This document shows, in pieces, positions 45,375 through 55,345 of a DNA stretch of 64,000 bases. Made by a program: the position numbers and the translations under genes. The stretch spans positions 2,852,001 through 2,916,000 of the forward strand of contig OY969783.1 of the NCBI GenBank assembly GCA_963702995.1, given 5' to 3'. Every line of letters begins with the position of its first letter. Within the stretch, counting starts at the first letter, position 1. The notes beneath the pieces were generated by a model, which ran no database searches, was not told the DNA's origin, and saw only the letters and a list, made by a program, of their open reading frames with translations. Source of the stretch: MFD04580-c1 sp963702995. GTDB lineage: Bacteria; Planctomycetota; Phycisphaerae; Tepidisphaerales; Tepidisphaeraceae.

Positions 45375-45983
45375 TCAAAAATACTGAACACTGATCGTCA
45401 GGTCGGCCCCTTCCGGGGGGAGGGTGAAAGTCGCCTCCTTGAACGTTGCGCTGCGCATCCGGGGCTTGGGGTTGTTCGTCACGCCGTATCCCTCCCGGGG
45501 GATCCCGAGGAGGTTCAGGTCAAGCTTGTTGTTGCGATTCTCGTCATGAAGCACGGATGCGCCATACACGCCGGGCGGGAGGGAGCAGGAGAAAGTCACC
45601 GAATCGGCATCGATCGCTTTGATCTGCCAGAAGGCCGCCTTCGTTTGGGAGGAGGGGAAGCCGTCGGCCGACGTGAAGACGCCGAAGATCAGTTGTCCCG
45701 AGTGGTTCCGAAGGTCCACGACTTTGACGGTCAGCCGGGCGGCCGGTGAAGCTGCGGTGGTCGGCACGGGGGTCGTGGCGGAAGACGAACGGGTGGCAGG
45801 ATACGCTGAATTGGCAGCGGGGGTTGGGGTGACCGCCCGCTCAACTCGCGGCATCGCAAGCGGCGGCGAGGCGGCCGGTGGGTTCGAGCAACTCGCCGCG
45901 CCGAGCCAGACGACGCCGAAGGCGATCCCGCCAGCCAATGCCACCCAAGCCGTCCGGGCCGCGATCCTCTCGCAGCGTCCCAT
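45375..45983 (-). CDS. DUF2141-like lipoprotein
   Basis: 202 residues with a lipoprotein signal (WVALAGGIAFGVVWLGAASC) and a Thr/Pro/Ala-rich linker. The DUF2141-like beta domain follows: LTVKVVDLRNHSGQLIFGVF, FSCSLPPGVYGASVLHDENR, NNKLDLNLLGIPREGYGVTN and EATFTLPPEGADLTISVQY. The HDENxNxKLDxNxLGxPxEGY signature is diagnostic. DUF2141 proteins are exported; their function is not established. Start at the ATG at 45983 because the signal begins there. Confidence 0.8.
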   Translation of the reverse strand: MGRCERIAARTAWVALAGGIAFGVVWLGAASCSNPPAASPPLAMPRVERAVTPTPAANSAYPATRSSSATTPVPTTAASPAARLTVKVVDLRNHSGQLIFGVFTSADGFPSSQTKAAFWQIKAIDADSVTFSCSLPPGVYGASVLHDENRNNKLDLNLLGIPREGYGVTNNPKPRMRSATFKEATFTLPPEGADLTISVQYF

Positions 45984-46164
45984 GTGATGCCCTTCCGTCC
46001 GATTCGATGCCCTTGGTGCGTCGCGGCCGCGTCCTGCCGCCTCGGTATAACGGGCAAATTGTAGGTCTGCTCCAAGGACTTGCCGGAGTGGGGGGCACGG
46101 TCGGCTCGATTGGCGGGAAAGACCTGACCGTGACCGTCGCACACATATGGGTCGGATCAGCGCA

Positions 46165-46202
46165 TAAAAAAACCCCGTAGGCGTGGGTGAGACCTACGGG
46201 GT
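46165..46202 (-). terminator. Rho-independent terminator
   Basis: Read on the minus strand: ACCCCGTAGG, an 11-base loop, CCTACGGGGT, then TTTTTT. A perfect 10-bp GC-rich stem followed by a U tract, placed about 80 bases after the Nfu-domain gene stop. Confidence 0.88.
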
Positions 46203-46283
46203 AAGGAGGGAAGATTCGTTTCGCTCTTCGAATATTACGAGCGAGTCACACGCCGGTTCCACCTGACGGGTTGACACCGCGAA

Positions 46284-46556
46284 TTATTTTGCTTCTGTGT
46301 TCTCCAGGATCTGCCGTGCTCTGCCCGTGATATCGGCCCAGCGTGCGTCGGCGACTTTATTTATTGTGAGAAAGTCGCCAATGAACAGAAGGCTCGACAC
46401 GCCAGGAATTGCGAACAGTCGCTCCGCCAGGAGGTGGCCCACCGCCGCTTCGGCTTGAAGGAAGCTAATCGGCTCGTCAACCAACTCACGATCCAGAATC
46501 AACTTCACCGCGTTCGGGTTCGGGGTCGCCTGAACTTCTACCACCCGAACGATCAT
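46284..46556 (-). CDS. Nfu/NifU N-terminal-domain protein
   Basis: A 90-residue protein made of the Nfu N-terminal domain only: VEVQATPNPNAVKLILDREL, AAVGHLLAERLFAIPGVSSL and LFIGDFLTINKVADARWADI. The PNPNxxKF-like motif reads PNPNAVKL. The C-terminal CxxC Fe-S domain of full Nfu is absent, so it may be a scaffold accessory rather than a cluster carrier. Followed by a strong terminator. Confidence 0.8.
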   Translation of the reverse strand: MIVRVVEVQATPNPNAVKLILDRELVDEPISFLQAEAAVGHLLAERLFAIPGVSSLLFIGDFLTINKVADARWADITGRARQILENTEAK

Positions 46557-47072
46557 CCAACCTCACTAAGCTTACCCAGTATACCGAGCTTCACACAAAA
46601 TACCAAGCCCTGACGAGCTTTTAATCAAACTTTCTTCGCGCAAGTTACAACCCGGTCGATCATATCGATCTACTTTGGAGGGATTGGAGGTCGGGAAGTT
46701 GTGGATAACCTGGCGATAAACATGAGGCCGCCCGAGGGCCGGGCTGGTTTCGCTGTGCATGCTTGACACCTCGCGCCGTAACCCGGACCGGCGCTTGGCC
46801 GTTCACAGCGGAACGGCGTACGGCGTGGCTCATCACGCCACCACATTCCGCTCCGGCTACCGCGGCCGGAGCAGGCATCGTGGTAGCAGGCACACTCCGT
46901 GTGCCGTCCGCCCGATATGCGAGCGACGTTCCCCCGGCAAGCCGACTCAAAAACGGGCCACGGCACACGGAGTGCGCCTGCTACGGATTCGGCAGGTACA
47001 ATTCGTTCGGTCGAGCGGGCAGCCGAATCAAACCGACGGTGTTCGCGGCGCCGGGCGACTGACGGGGGCTTG
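46557..47072. other. Intergenic region with a perfect DnaA box and a family A repeat
   Basis: No gene. The first 140 bases are AT-rich. TGTGGATAA at 46700-46708 is a perfect DnaA-box match. The rest is dominated by the family A element. Promoters for the divergent Nfu-domain and DUF4159 genes should lie here. Confidence 0.5.
46883..46984. repeat. Dispersed inverted repeat family A, copy 2
   Basis: Left arm GTAGCAGGCACACTCCGTGT (46883-46902), right arm CGGCACACGGAGTGCGCCTG (46961-46980); about 24 bp arms, 54-base centre. The centre differs from copy 1, while the arms are nearly the same. Confidence 0.65.
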
Positions 47073-49428
47073 ATGTCTCTGGAGACCTGCTTGAGACGCT
47101 CACCATTGCTCCACCAACGATTTGCGTGTGCCGTGTGGGTCGGCCTGGGCGGTTTGCTTTTGATCGCGGCCGCGTCGCGTGCCGACAGCCCGGCGTCGCA
47201 GCCCGGCCCGCCTCCTCCGCCCTCGCAGGCCGAGCGGATCGACCATGCGATCGAGAGCGCGAAGGCCTACCTCTATAAGACGCAGCGCGAGGGGAAGTGG
47301 GAGGAAGTGCCCAAGCCGATCGAGGCGGAAAATTACTCGGTCCAGGGGCCGCAATGGGGCGGGCTCACCGCGCTGGCGACGTACGCACTGCTCGCCAGCG
47401 GCGAAAACGCGCAATCGCCGCGGCTGGTGCCCGCCGTGCAGTTCCTGGTGAAGGCAGACCTGATCGGCACCTACGCTGTGGCGTGCCGGGCGCAGGTGTG
47501 GGCCTTGCTGCCGCAACCACTCAAGCCAGAGTATCGCGCGGCGATGCTGAAGGACGCGGATTTCCTGCTCCGCGGCATGCACGCCGGCAGCGGCCGCGGC
47601 TTCTACCACTACCTGCGGTCCGACGAAGGGTACGACCACAGCACAAGCCAGTACGGCGTCCTGGGGATGTGGGCCTGCGCCCAGGCGGGCTTCGATCCGC
47701 CGGCCCGGTACTGGCAAGAAGTGGAATCGGCGTGGGTTCGCGACCAACTGAAGACCGGCGGCTGGGACTACGACCCGGCCGACGAGTCCCGCTTGACCAC
47801 AGCGTCCATGACGGCGGCCGGCGTGGCGACGCTCTTCATCACCCAGGAGTTCCTTCACGCGGACGCGGGCGTCGAGTGCCGGGGGAACATCTCCAGCCCC
47901 AGCATTGAAGCGGGCCTGAAGTGGATGAGCGATCACGTTGCGAAGATCACTCCGGATTCGACGCAGGGGCGATATTTTTACACCTTGTACGGGCTGGAGC
48001 GGATCGGCGTCGCGAGCGGCCGCAAATACTTCGGGAGCATCGACTGGTTCTCCGATTTCGCCGATCGCGTCGTCCAGTACCAGCAACCCGACGGCTCGTT
48101 CAATGGGACGGTTGAAGACACCGCTTTCGCCCTGCTTTTCCTCGTCCGGGGCCGCGCCGGTGGTGATGAACAAGCTGGAGTACAAGATCGAGCCGACGGT
48201 CGGCCATAAGCCCGTCGATGCGAACTGGGACCAGCGCCCCCTTGATGCGGCCAACATCACCCACTGGTTGTCGCGCCAGACGGAGCAGCCGCTGAATTGG
48301 CAGATCGTCGGCATTGACGCCCCCGTCTCGGATTGGCACGACTCACCGATCCTCTACCTCGCGGGGAACCAACCGCTCAATTTCACAGCCGAGCAGGAGA
48401 GCCGCCTGCGGCAATTTGTTGAGGAAGGGGGGCTGATCGTCGGCAACGCCGACTGCGCCAATGCCGGCTTTGTCGCCACCTTCAAGAAACTGGGGGGGAA
48501 GCTCTTCCCGATGTACGAATTCCGGGAACTCCCGGCGAATCACCCGATCTACACCATCCAGTGGCCACGATCCAAATGGCATCGCCAGCCGGGCCTTCAG
48601 GGGCAGAGCAACGGCGCGCGGGAGTTGATGCTCCTCTATCCCCAGACCGACCCCGCCCGCGTCTGGCAGACCCGGTCGATCGCCGGCCGCGAAGAGGCGT
48701 TCCAGTCCTTCGGGGACATCTACCTCTATGCCGTCGATAAGAAGGACTTTCGGAACAAGGGGGACGTCTATCTCCCCTCGCCCGACCCGTCGATTGTCGG
48801 GCTCCCCCGGCTCCGGGTCGCGCGCCTGGAGTATGCGAGCAATTGGGACCCTGAACCGGCGGGCTGGCGGCGGCTGAAGACGGTGATGCACAACCAGCGT
48901 GTCGCTGACTTGTCGGTGGAGCGCGTGAAGCTGGGGACCACAAGCTTGGCGAGTTACCGGGTAGCGCACCTCACCGGGACGGCTCACTTTCGCCTGCCGG
49001 ACTCGCAACGGGCCGAAATCAAGAAGTTCCTGGACGCCGGAGGGACGCTGATCATCGATTCCACCGGCGGCTCGACCGAATTTGCGGAATCCGCCGAGGC
49101 GGAGGTCGAAGCGATCACCGGCACGCCGGCCGCGTCGTTCGCGGAGCCGATGCCCCTTTCAAGCCCTTTGTACACGCTGGCGACGCCGCCGATCCAGGAA
49201 GCGGCTTACCGTTACTTCGTACACAAGGCCGTCGGGCCGCTGAAAGTGCCCCGCCTTCGGGCGGTGAACGTCAAAGGGCGGCCGGCGGTGTTCATCAGCC
49301 GCGAAGACCTGAGCGTCGGGCTGGTGGGCCAGTCCGTCGATGGGGTCTTCGGCTACACCCCCGCCTCCGCGACGACGCTGATGAGCGAGATGCTGAAGTA
49401 CAGCCAGAGGCCGGCGTCAAAGCCTTAA
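47073..49428 (+). CDS. Secreted prenyltransferase-like / DUF4159 protein, frameshifted
   Basis: About 785 residues, start ATG 47073 with an export signal (FACAVWVGLGGLLLIAAASR). The front half is an alpha-toroid of the squalene-cyclase/prenyltransferase type: IESAKAYLYKTQREGKWEEV, GGLTALATYALLASGEN, HSTSQYGVLGMWACAQAGFD, GGWDYDPADESRLTTASMTA and YQQPDGSFNGTVEDTAFALL. The frame changes near 48155 (CGCGCCGGTGG). The second half has VEEGGLIVGNADCANAGFVA, YEFRELPANHPIYTI and GGTLIIDSTGGSTEFAESAE, typical of DUF4159. This pairing is common in planctomycetes; its function is unknown. Confidence 0.8.
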
Positions 49429-49597
49429 CCACATCCAGGCGGGAGCTTTCACGTCGGCCGCGGCTTGCGGTACAACGCTCGCCCTGAGCAGCCCCACTGG
49501 GTCAACCTCGCCATGCATACCGGCCGCCGCGGCGTCGGTAGCGACCCTCGCGTCGGAAACCCCTCGCAGGGTTGGGGGCGTCGCAACGCTTTGCTTT

Positions 49598-50461
49598 GTG
49601 ACGCTCATCTGGGGGACGACGTTCTCCCTGACACGCTCCCTGGAGACAGACCCGGCGCACCCCATCTCGCCGGCGTCCCTGACGCTGTTGAGGTTCGTGA
49701 TATCGGCCGCCGTCTTCGCGCCGTTCCTGCGGAAGGATCGGCGACTGTGGCGCGTGGGGCTCGAACTGGGCTTCTGGCTCTGGTGCGGGTATGCCTCGCA
49801 GGCGAACGGCTTGCGCACCACCACAGCGGGGCGAAGCGCCTTCATCACCTCGCTCAACGTTGTGTTCGTCCCGCTGATCGTCGCGGCGGCCGGCGGGCGC
49901 GTCGGTTGGCGCGTCTGGCTCGCGGCCGGCATCGCGCTCGCCGGGACCGCCCTGCTCTCTTACGACGGGGCGCCTCCGAATCGGGGTGACGCGTGGACGC
50001 TTGTCACGGCCATCACCTATGCCGTCTACATCGTCCGGCTGGAGCGATCGGCGACCCACTACGGGCCGTTGCAGCTGTCGGCCGTGCAGTCGGTCGGCGT
50101 CGCGCTCTGGAGCCTCGGATGGTTCGTGGGCGACGCATGGCATTCGACCCTGTCGCCGGGGTTCGCCCTGGCCGATCTCACGTGGGGCGCGATCGGCCGC
50201 GTCGTTTACCTGGGGATCGTGGCAACCGCGGCGACGACGTGGCTTCAGGCGATCGGGCAGCGGACCGTCCCGGGGCCGCAGGCCTCCTTGCTGTACACGA
50301 TGGAGCCCGTGTGGGCGTCGCTATTCGCGCGGGCGTTCTTCGATGAACGATTCGGATCAAAGGGAGGAGCCGGGGCCGCGATGATTCTGTTGGCCGCGAT
50401 GATGAGCCAGGCGCCGACGGCGCTGCCCAGTTGGGCGCGGCGGGTGCCGACGCGGCCGTAG
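49598..50461 (+). CDS. EamA/DMT-superfamily transporter
   Basis: About 287 residues with roughly nine to ten hydrophobic segments: LIWGTTFSLTRSLET, LTLLRFVISAAVFAPFL, LGFWLWCGYASQANGLRTTT, AGRSAFITSLNVVFVPLIVA and the second-repeat PQASLLYTMEPVWASLFARA. The pattern of two EamA repeats with an SAFITSLNVVFVPL helix is typical of drug/metabolite exporters. I start at GTG 49598; coding-like residues continue upstream in this frame (GVATLCFV) without a good start, so helix 1 may be extended by an unusual start. Substrate unknown. Confidence 0.85.
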   Translation: MTLIWGTTFSLTRSLETDPAHPISPASLTLLRFVISAAVFAPFLRKDRRLWRVGLELGFWLWCGYASQANGLRTTTAGRSAFITSLNVVFVPLIVAAAGGRVGWRVWLAAGIALAGTALLSYDGAPPNRGDAWTLVTAITYAVYIVRLERSATHYGPLQLSAVQSVGVALWSLGWFVGDAWHSTLSPGFALADLTWGAIGRVVYLGIVATAATTWLQAIGQRTVPGPQASLLYTMEPVWASLFARAFFDERFGSKGGAGAAMILLAAMMSQAPTALPSWARRVPTRP

Positions 50462-50665
50462 GCGTCCTCCCTCGAAGCAGCGAAGGCGCCTGCCTTGATC
50501 GGCGCTCCGCCACAAGATCTCTGCCAGTCTGGCAGGAACGCGGCGGCCGCCCCGCCGCAAGTGCATCTCGGGTCGCGATTTGCCGTCGATGAAGGATGGC
50601 ACCGGCTTTGTACACGGCGGAACAGGAATCTGGCGACTTCTTCACCGAAACACCGGAGCAAACGC

Positions 50666-52566
50666 ATGTCCGCGACCGAGACCGCCCCCGAACGGATGGA
50701 GTTCAAGACCGAGCTTAAACAGCTTCTCGACCTGATCATTCACTCGCTCTACACGAAGAAAGAGATCTTTCTTCGGGAGTTGATCAGCAATGCCGCCGAC
50801 GCGATCGACAAGGTGCGATTCGAATCCCTCACGCGCCCCGAGCTGGCCGAAGGGAATACCGACTTCAAGATCAAGCTGACCGCCAACGAGGCCGACGGGA
50901 CGCTTACCATCTCCGACAACGGCATCGGCATGTCTCGGCAGGCGATCGTCGAGAACCTTGGGACAATTGCCAAATCGGGCACCCGCGCGTTCCTCGAAGG
51001 GTTGAAGCAGGCCGATGCTCAGAATCGGCCGGAGCTGATCGGCCAGTTCGGCGTCGGGTTTTACAGCTCGTTCATGGTTGCCGATCGCGTGACGGTCGTC
51101 TCGAGGCCGGCCGGCTCGCCCGCCGACGGCGTGAAGTGGGAATCGGACGGCCAGGGCGACTTCACCGTTGAACCGCACGAAAAGGCCACCCGCGGGACCG
51201 ATGTCACCCTTCACCTGCGCGAGGACGCGAAGGAGTTTCTCTCTCCCTGGCGGCTGCGGGAGATCGTGAAGCGCTACTCCGACTACATCGAGCACCCGAT
51301 CGTCGCGGACGCGGAGAAGGAGAAGGAGGGGGAAAAAGCCACCGAGGAAGAGACGCTCAACAGCCGCCAGGCGATCTGGCTTCGCTCCAGGAGCGAAGTC
51401 AAGCCGGAAGAGTACACTGCGTTCTACAAGCAGATCGGCAACGACGACGAAGACCCGCTGAAGACGATCCACATCGCGGCCGAGGGGGCGCCGTCGATTT
51501 TCGCGCGCTGCTCTTCATCCCAACCAGCCGCGGCATGGATTACCTTGCCGGCCCGGAAAAGAAATCGAGCGTTGACCTCTACGTCCGCCGCGTGCTGATC
51601 AAGCACGAGTGCGAGGAAGTCTGCCCGCCCTACCTTCGGTTCATCAAGGGGGTGGTGGACGCGACCGATCTGCCCTTGAACGTCTCCCGTGAGACGCTCC
51701 AGCACGACCCGCGACTGACCAAGATCAAGAACAACCTCGTCAACCGCGTGCTTAAGACGCTCGAAGACGCGAAGAACACCGAGTACGACACCTACCTGAA
51801 GCTGTACGCCGAGTTCGGCCCGTACCTGAAGGAAGGGGCGGCGCAGGACTGGTCCAACCGCGAGCGACTGTCCGACCTGCTCCTGTTCGAGAGCACCAAG
51901 ACCGAGCCGGGGAAGTACACCTCCTTCGCCAAGTACGTCGAAACGATGCCCGCCGACCAGGCCGAGATTTTTTACCTGATCGGCGAGAGCCGATCGCTGA
52001 TCGAAAACTCCCCTTACCTGGAGGGGTTCAAGGCGAAGAACCAGGAAGTCCTGCTCTTGAGCGACCCGATCGACGAGTTCCTCGTCTCATCGCTCTACAA
52101 GTACAAGGACAAATCGCTGAAAGCCGCCGACCGGGGCGAGGCCCCGACCGACGCCGCCGACGAGGCGAAGAAGGCGGCCGCCGAGAAATTCAAGCCGCTG
52201 CTGGACACCCTGCGGGCCAAGCTCCAAGAGGACGTGAAAGAAGTGCGACTGTCCTCGCGACTGAAGGAAAGCGCTTCGGTCCTGGTGACCGACGAAGGCG
52301 CGATCAGCGCCCACATGGAGCGGCTGATGCAGCGCATGGGCCGCGGCGGCGAGGTCATGCCAAGCAAGCGCGTGCTGGAGCTCAACGCCGAACACCCCGC
52401 CGTCGCCTCGCTGCTGAAGCTGCAGGAACAGAAGCCGGATGACCCGCGCGTCGAAGCCTACGGCCGCCTGCTGTACGACCAGGCGGTGATCGCCGAAGGC
52501 TCGCGCGTGAAGGACCCGACCGCGTTCGCTCGCCGGATCAACGAGCTAATCGCGGCACAGGCGTGA
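50666..52566 (+). CDS. htpG: HSP90-family chaperone HtpG, frameshifted
   Basis: About 633 residues, start ATG 50666. N-terminal ATPase: LLDLIIHSLYTKKEIFLREL, ISNAADAIDKVRF, LTISDNGIGMSRQAIVENLG, GTIAKSGTRAFLEGL, LIGQFGVGFYSSFMVADRVT and GTDVTLHLREDAKEFL. The frame changes near 51497 (GATTTTCG) between AAEGAPSI and DFRALLFIPTSRGMDYL. The middle and C-terminal domains follow (RRVLIKHECEEVCPPYLRFI, DLPLNVSRETLQHDPRLTKI and EYDTYLKLYAEFGPYLKEG). All conserved elements are present once rejoined. ATP-dependent cytosolic chaperone. Confidence 0.95.
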
Positions 52567-52592
52567 TGGAACCCGCTGCGATCGGTCAAAAA

Positions 52593-52727
52593 GACCCTCT
52601 CCCCAACCCTCTCCCATAGGTACACGCGCGAGGGTGAGACACTGCTCCGCGAGCGACGCAGCGCAAAGAATTGAACGCATTCATCCCCTCTCCCATGTGC
52701 CCATGGGAGAGGGATAGGGTGAGGGCC
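52593..52727. repeat. Inverted repeat with CCCTCTCCC arms
   Basis: AAGACCCTCTCCCCAACCCT (52591-52610) with CTCCCATAGG, and the inverted GGGAGAGGGATAGGGTGAGG (52705-52724). This GAGGG/CCCTC-type element is widely dispersed in unrelated bacteria. It lies after htpG and could fold into a long hairpin. Confidence 0.65.
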
Positions 52728-52860
52728 TTTGCGCGACGGCGCTCAGGAATCAGAACGGAGACGACGCGACCGAGCCGTCACTTCCGCCCTCCAACTTGTT
52801 TTGAGACTGGGCTGGGGAAATCCGATCGGGCGAACGCGCGGGGCGTCGCCGGACGCGATC

Positions 52861-54375
52861 TTACGGCTCCGTCGCGGACAATTCGGGCTCGGCGTAGGAC
52901 GGGCGGGCGTTGCGAGACGGGAGATCCAGATCGGCCTCGGGATCAAGCGTTTCAGCAGTGGTCACAAACCCGACCGTGGCCGCGAAATCCCCGCTGTCTG
53001 TCAGGCTCAGGCACAGATCCAGCCCCAGCAGCTTGGCATAGGCCCGCACCAAGGTCAGCCCGAGGCCGGCATGAGTCGTCCCGGTTCGGGAAGCATCCTT
53101 CCTCCAGAACGGCTGTTGGAGAAGCGAGAGATCGGACGGCGTAAGCGAATCGTTCGAGTTGACGAGCCGCAGGTTCACCGTCTCGCCTTCCTTCGCGACC
53201 AAGCATTCGATGCCGCCGCCGGCGGCGCAGTGATCGACCGCATTGGTGAGCAGGTTGACGACGATCGCCCGCGCCAGCCCCGCGTCGGTCGCGACGGCGG
53301 CGGATTCGGGCAGCAGGAACGACATCGACAGCCCGCGTCGAGCGGCCGCCGGAGCGAGGCCCGCCCAGACGTCACCAATGAGGCGACAGAGGTCCACGCG
53401 ATCAGACGCAACGCGCATCGCGTTCGCATCGCACCGCGCCAGGGAGAGGAGCGTGGCGACGACCGACTCCATCTGCCGCGCGATCGCCAGAGCATCCTCG
53501 AACGACGCTCGGCTTGATTCCGGGCCGGCCGGCCACCGAATGGCTACTTCGGCCAAGGCGCGAAGCTCCGCAATTGGGGTTCGAAGCTCATGGGCGACAT
53601 CCGCGGTGAACCGCCGCTCGCGCTGGAAAGCGGCGTCGAGGCGCTCCAGAAGCTTGTTCAGCGCCGCGCCAATCGAACGAAGCTCGGCGGGGACGTCGGC
53701 CGACATCTCGAACCGTCGCGAGAGGTTGGTCGCGTCGATCGCGGCCGCCTCGGCGGATAGGGCGCCAAGGGAGGCCAACCCTCGCTTTACAACCCACGGC
53801 ACCACGGCCAGCACGCCCGCGCACAGCAGCGCTGCCGTGATTAGCAGCGAAGAAAGCAGCGCTCGCTCCACGCGGAGGACCGGCGCGCGATCGACCAGCA
53901 GCGAGAGCGTGATCGGGGCCTCCGCGGCGGCCGCTCCGGCGGTGGCGCGCGGGCTCTCCTCGTCCGCGCGAGGCGTAAACCTGAAATGGACGGCGCGGCC
54001 GGGCCGTCCGTCCGGCAGGGCTTCGTCGGTAAAGAAGATCGCCTCCGGCGCGCTCGACGGCCGAATATCGCGGCCGCTCAGCGACGGGGACCGGAACACC
54101 ACCTGCCCCCGTACGTCACGAACCTGAAGGTAATCCGGATGGTGAACCGCGCCGAACTCGGGCATCGTCTCGTCGATAGGCGGGAACTCCAGGCTGCCGT
54201 TCGCTTCCCGCTGCACTGTCGAACAGATCGCCCGCCCCCGCGCTCGCAGCGTCGCGTCAAACTGCCGTCCGACGATCGCACCCATCTCCAGATAGCAAAA
54301 GACGCCGGCTAACGCCGATAGACTCAACGTCGCCGCGACCATCCAGAGACTCAGTTGATACCGGATCGAACGCAT
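52861..54375 (-). CDS. Sensor histidine kinase
   Basis: 504 residues. Helix 1 (LWMVAATLSLSALAGVFCYL), a periplasmic sensor region of about 150 residues, helix 2 (LLSSLLITAALLCAGVLAVV), then HAMP (EAAAIDATNLSRRFEMSADV). The H box is RRFTADVAHELRTPIAELRA, N box ARAIVVNLLTNAVDHC, G box THAGLGLTLVRAYAKL. The classical CusS/QseC-like topology suggests sensing in the periplasm. It follows the response regulator after about 240 bases. Adjacent to a divergent efflux operon, which it may control. Confidence 0.93.
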   Translation of the reverse strand: MRSIRYQLSLWMVAATLSLSALAGVFCYLEMGAIVGRQFDATLRARGRAICSTVQREANGSLEFPPIDETMPEFGAVHHPDYLQVRDVRGQVVFRSPSLSGRDIRPSSAPEAIFFTDEALPDGRPGRAVHFRFTPRADEESPRATAGAAAAEAPITLSLLVDRAPVLRVERALLSSLLITAALLCAGVLAVVPWVVKRGLASLGALSAEAAAIDATNLSRRFEMSADVPAELRSIGAALNKLLERLDAAFQRERRFTADVAHELRTPIAELRALAEVAIRWPAGPESSRASFEDALAIARQMESVVATLLSLARCDANAMRVASDRVDLCRLIGDVWAGLAPAAARRGLSMSFLLPESAAVATDAGLARAIVVNLLTNAVDHCAAGGGIECLVAKEGETVNLRLVNSNDSLTPSDLSLLQQPFWRKDASRTGTTHAGLGLTLVRAYAKLLGLDLCLSLTDSGDFAATVGFVTTAETLDPEADLDLPSRNARPSYAEPELSATEP

Positions 54376-54614
54376 GAACGCCCTTCAACGATGTTCAACG
54401 CCGGCGCCATCCGCGACGCCGTCGGCTTCGAGCGCAGCCGCACGCAATCGGTGAAATCCAAAACTGCGAAACTATAAAAACCCAAGCCCGGTCACGGTCG
54501 GAATCGACTTGTTCGACTGTATCAGTTTCTTGCTTTTATCTTGCTCATCCTTCGGATGTCGTGCTTCTTATTTCGAGCGTTTTGTTGGGCCGCCCGTCAC
54601 GCCGGATCGTTCTA
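54376..54614. other. Spacer between response regulator and histidine kinase genes
   Basis: About 240 bases, T-rich near 54520-54580, with a family D repeat piece (TCATCCTTCGGATGTCGTGC, 54546-54565). Nothing else seen. Confidence 0.5.
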
Positions 54615-55292
54615 CTACCAGCTTCCCTTCCCCAGGACGTACCCCATCCCGCGCCGCGTGACGATGAGCGAACTTTCGCCGGGGCGGTCGATCTTTTTCC
54701 GCAGGGCGTAGATCGCGGCATCGACGACGTTGCTCATCGGCTCGACCTTGTCGTCGTAGATCGCCGTTTCGATCCGGTCCCGGGTGATCACCTCGCCGGG
54801 GTGCATGGCGAGGTACTGAAGCAGCGAGTATTCCCGGGGGGAAAGGTCGATCTCGCGGCCGCCGCGTTTCACGCGCCGCTGGGCGATGTCGATCTCCAGG
54901 TCCTCCAGCTTGATACAGGGCGTCTTGACGCCGTGTCGCCGCCGGATCAGGGCCTCCACGCGGGCCAGCAGTTCGTCGATGGCGAACGGCTTCACCAGGT
55001 AATCATCCGCACCGCTTCGCAGGCCGAGGACCCGGTCTTCAACGGTGTCTTTGGCCGTCAGGAGCAGAACATGCGTGTCGCGGCCGCCCTTGCGGAGCTT
55101 CTCCAGGATCGTCAATCCGTCGATCCCGGGCAGCATCAGGTCCAGGATGATCACATCGTACGGATTGGATTCGGCGTACCAAAGGCCGTCCGTGCCGCTG
55201 CCCGTCACGTCAACCGCGTACCCCGCTTCACGCAGGGCGCGGCCGACGTGGGTCTGCAATCGCTCCGAATCTTCCACCAGAAGGAGCCGCAT
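54615..55292 (-). CDS. OmpR-family response regulator
   Basis: 225 residues: receiver domain MRLLLVEDSERLQTHVGRAL with phospho-acceptor Asp51 in YDVIILDLMLPGIDGLTILE, LLLTAKDTVEDRVLGLRSGA and DDYLVKPFAIDELLARVEAL. The C-terminal winged helix has LSPREYSLLQYLAMHPGEVI and SNVVDAAIYALRKKIDR. I start at MRLLLVED because receivers begin there. Partner of the downstream histidine kinase. Confidence 0.95.
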   Translation of the reverse strand: MRLLLVEDSERLQTHVGRALREAGYAVDVTGSGTDGLWYAESNPYDVIILDLMLPGIDGLTILEKLRKGGRDTHVLLLTAKDTVEDRVLGLRSGADDYLVKPFAIDELLARVEALIRRRHGVKTPCIKLEDLEIDIAQRRVKRGGREIDLSPREYSLLQYLAMHPGEVITRDRIETAIYDDKVEPMSNVVDAAIYALRKKIDRPGESSLIVTRRGMGYVLGKGSW

Positions 55293-55345
55293 GATGAGGC
55301 GTTCTCCGGGGCAACAGGCCGCCAACCGCGAGCCGGCGAGGCCGG

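Noticed and set aside
49465..49989. Alternative frame starting with an ATG before the EamA gene
   Set aside because: The translation is Arg/Pro-rich and lacks membrane helices; the chosen frame has the full EamA pattern.
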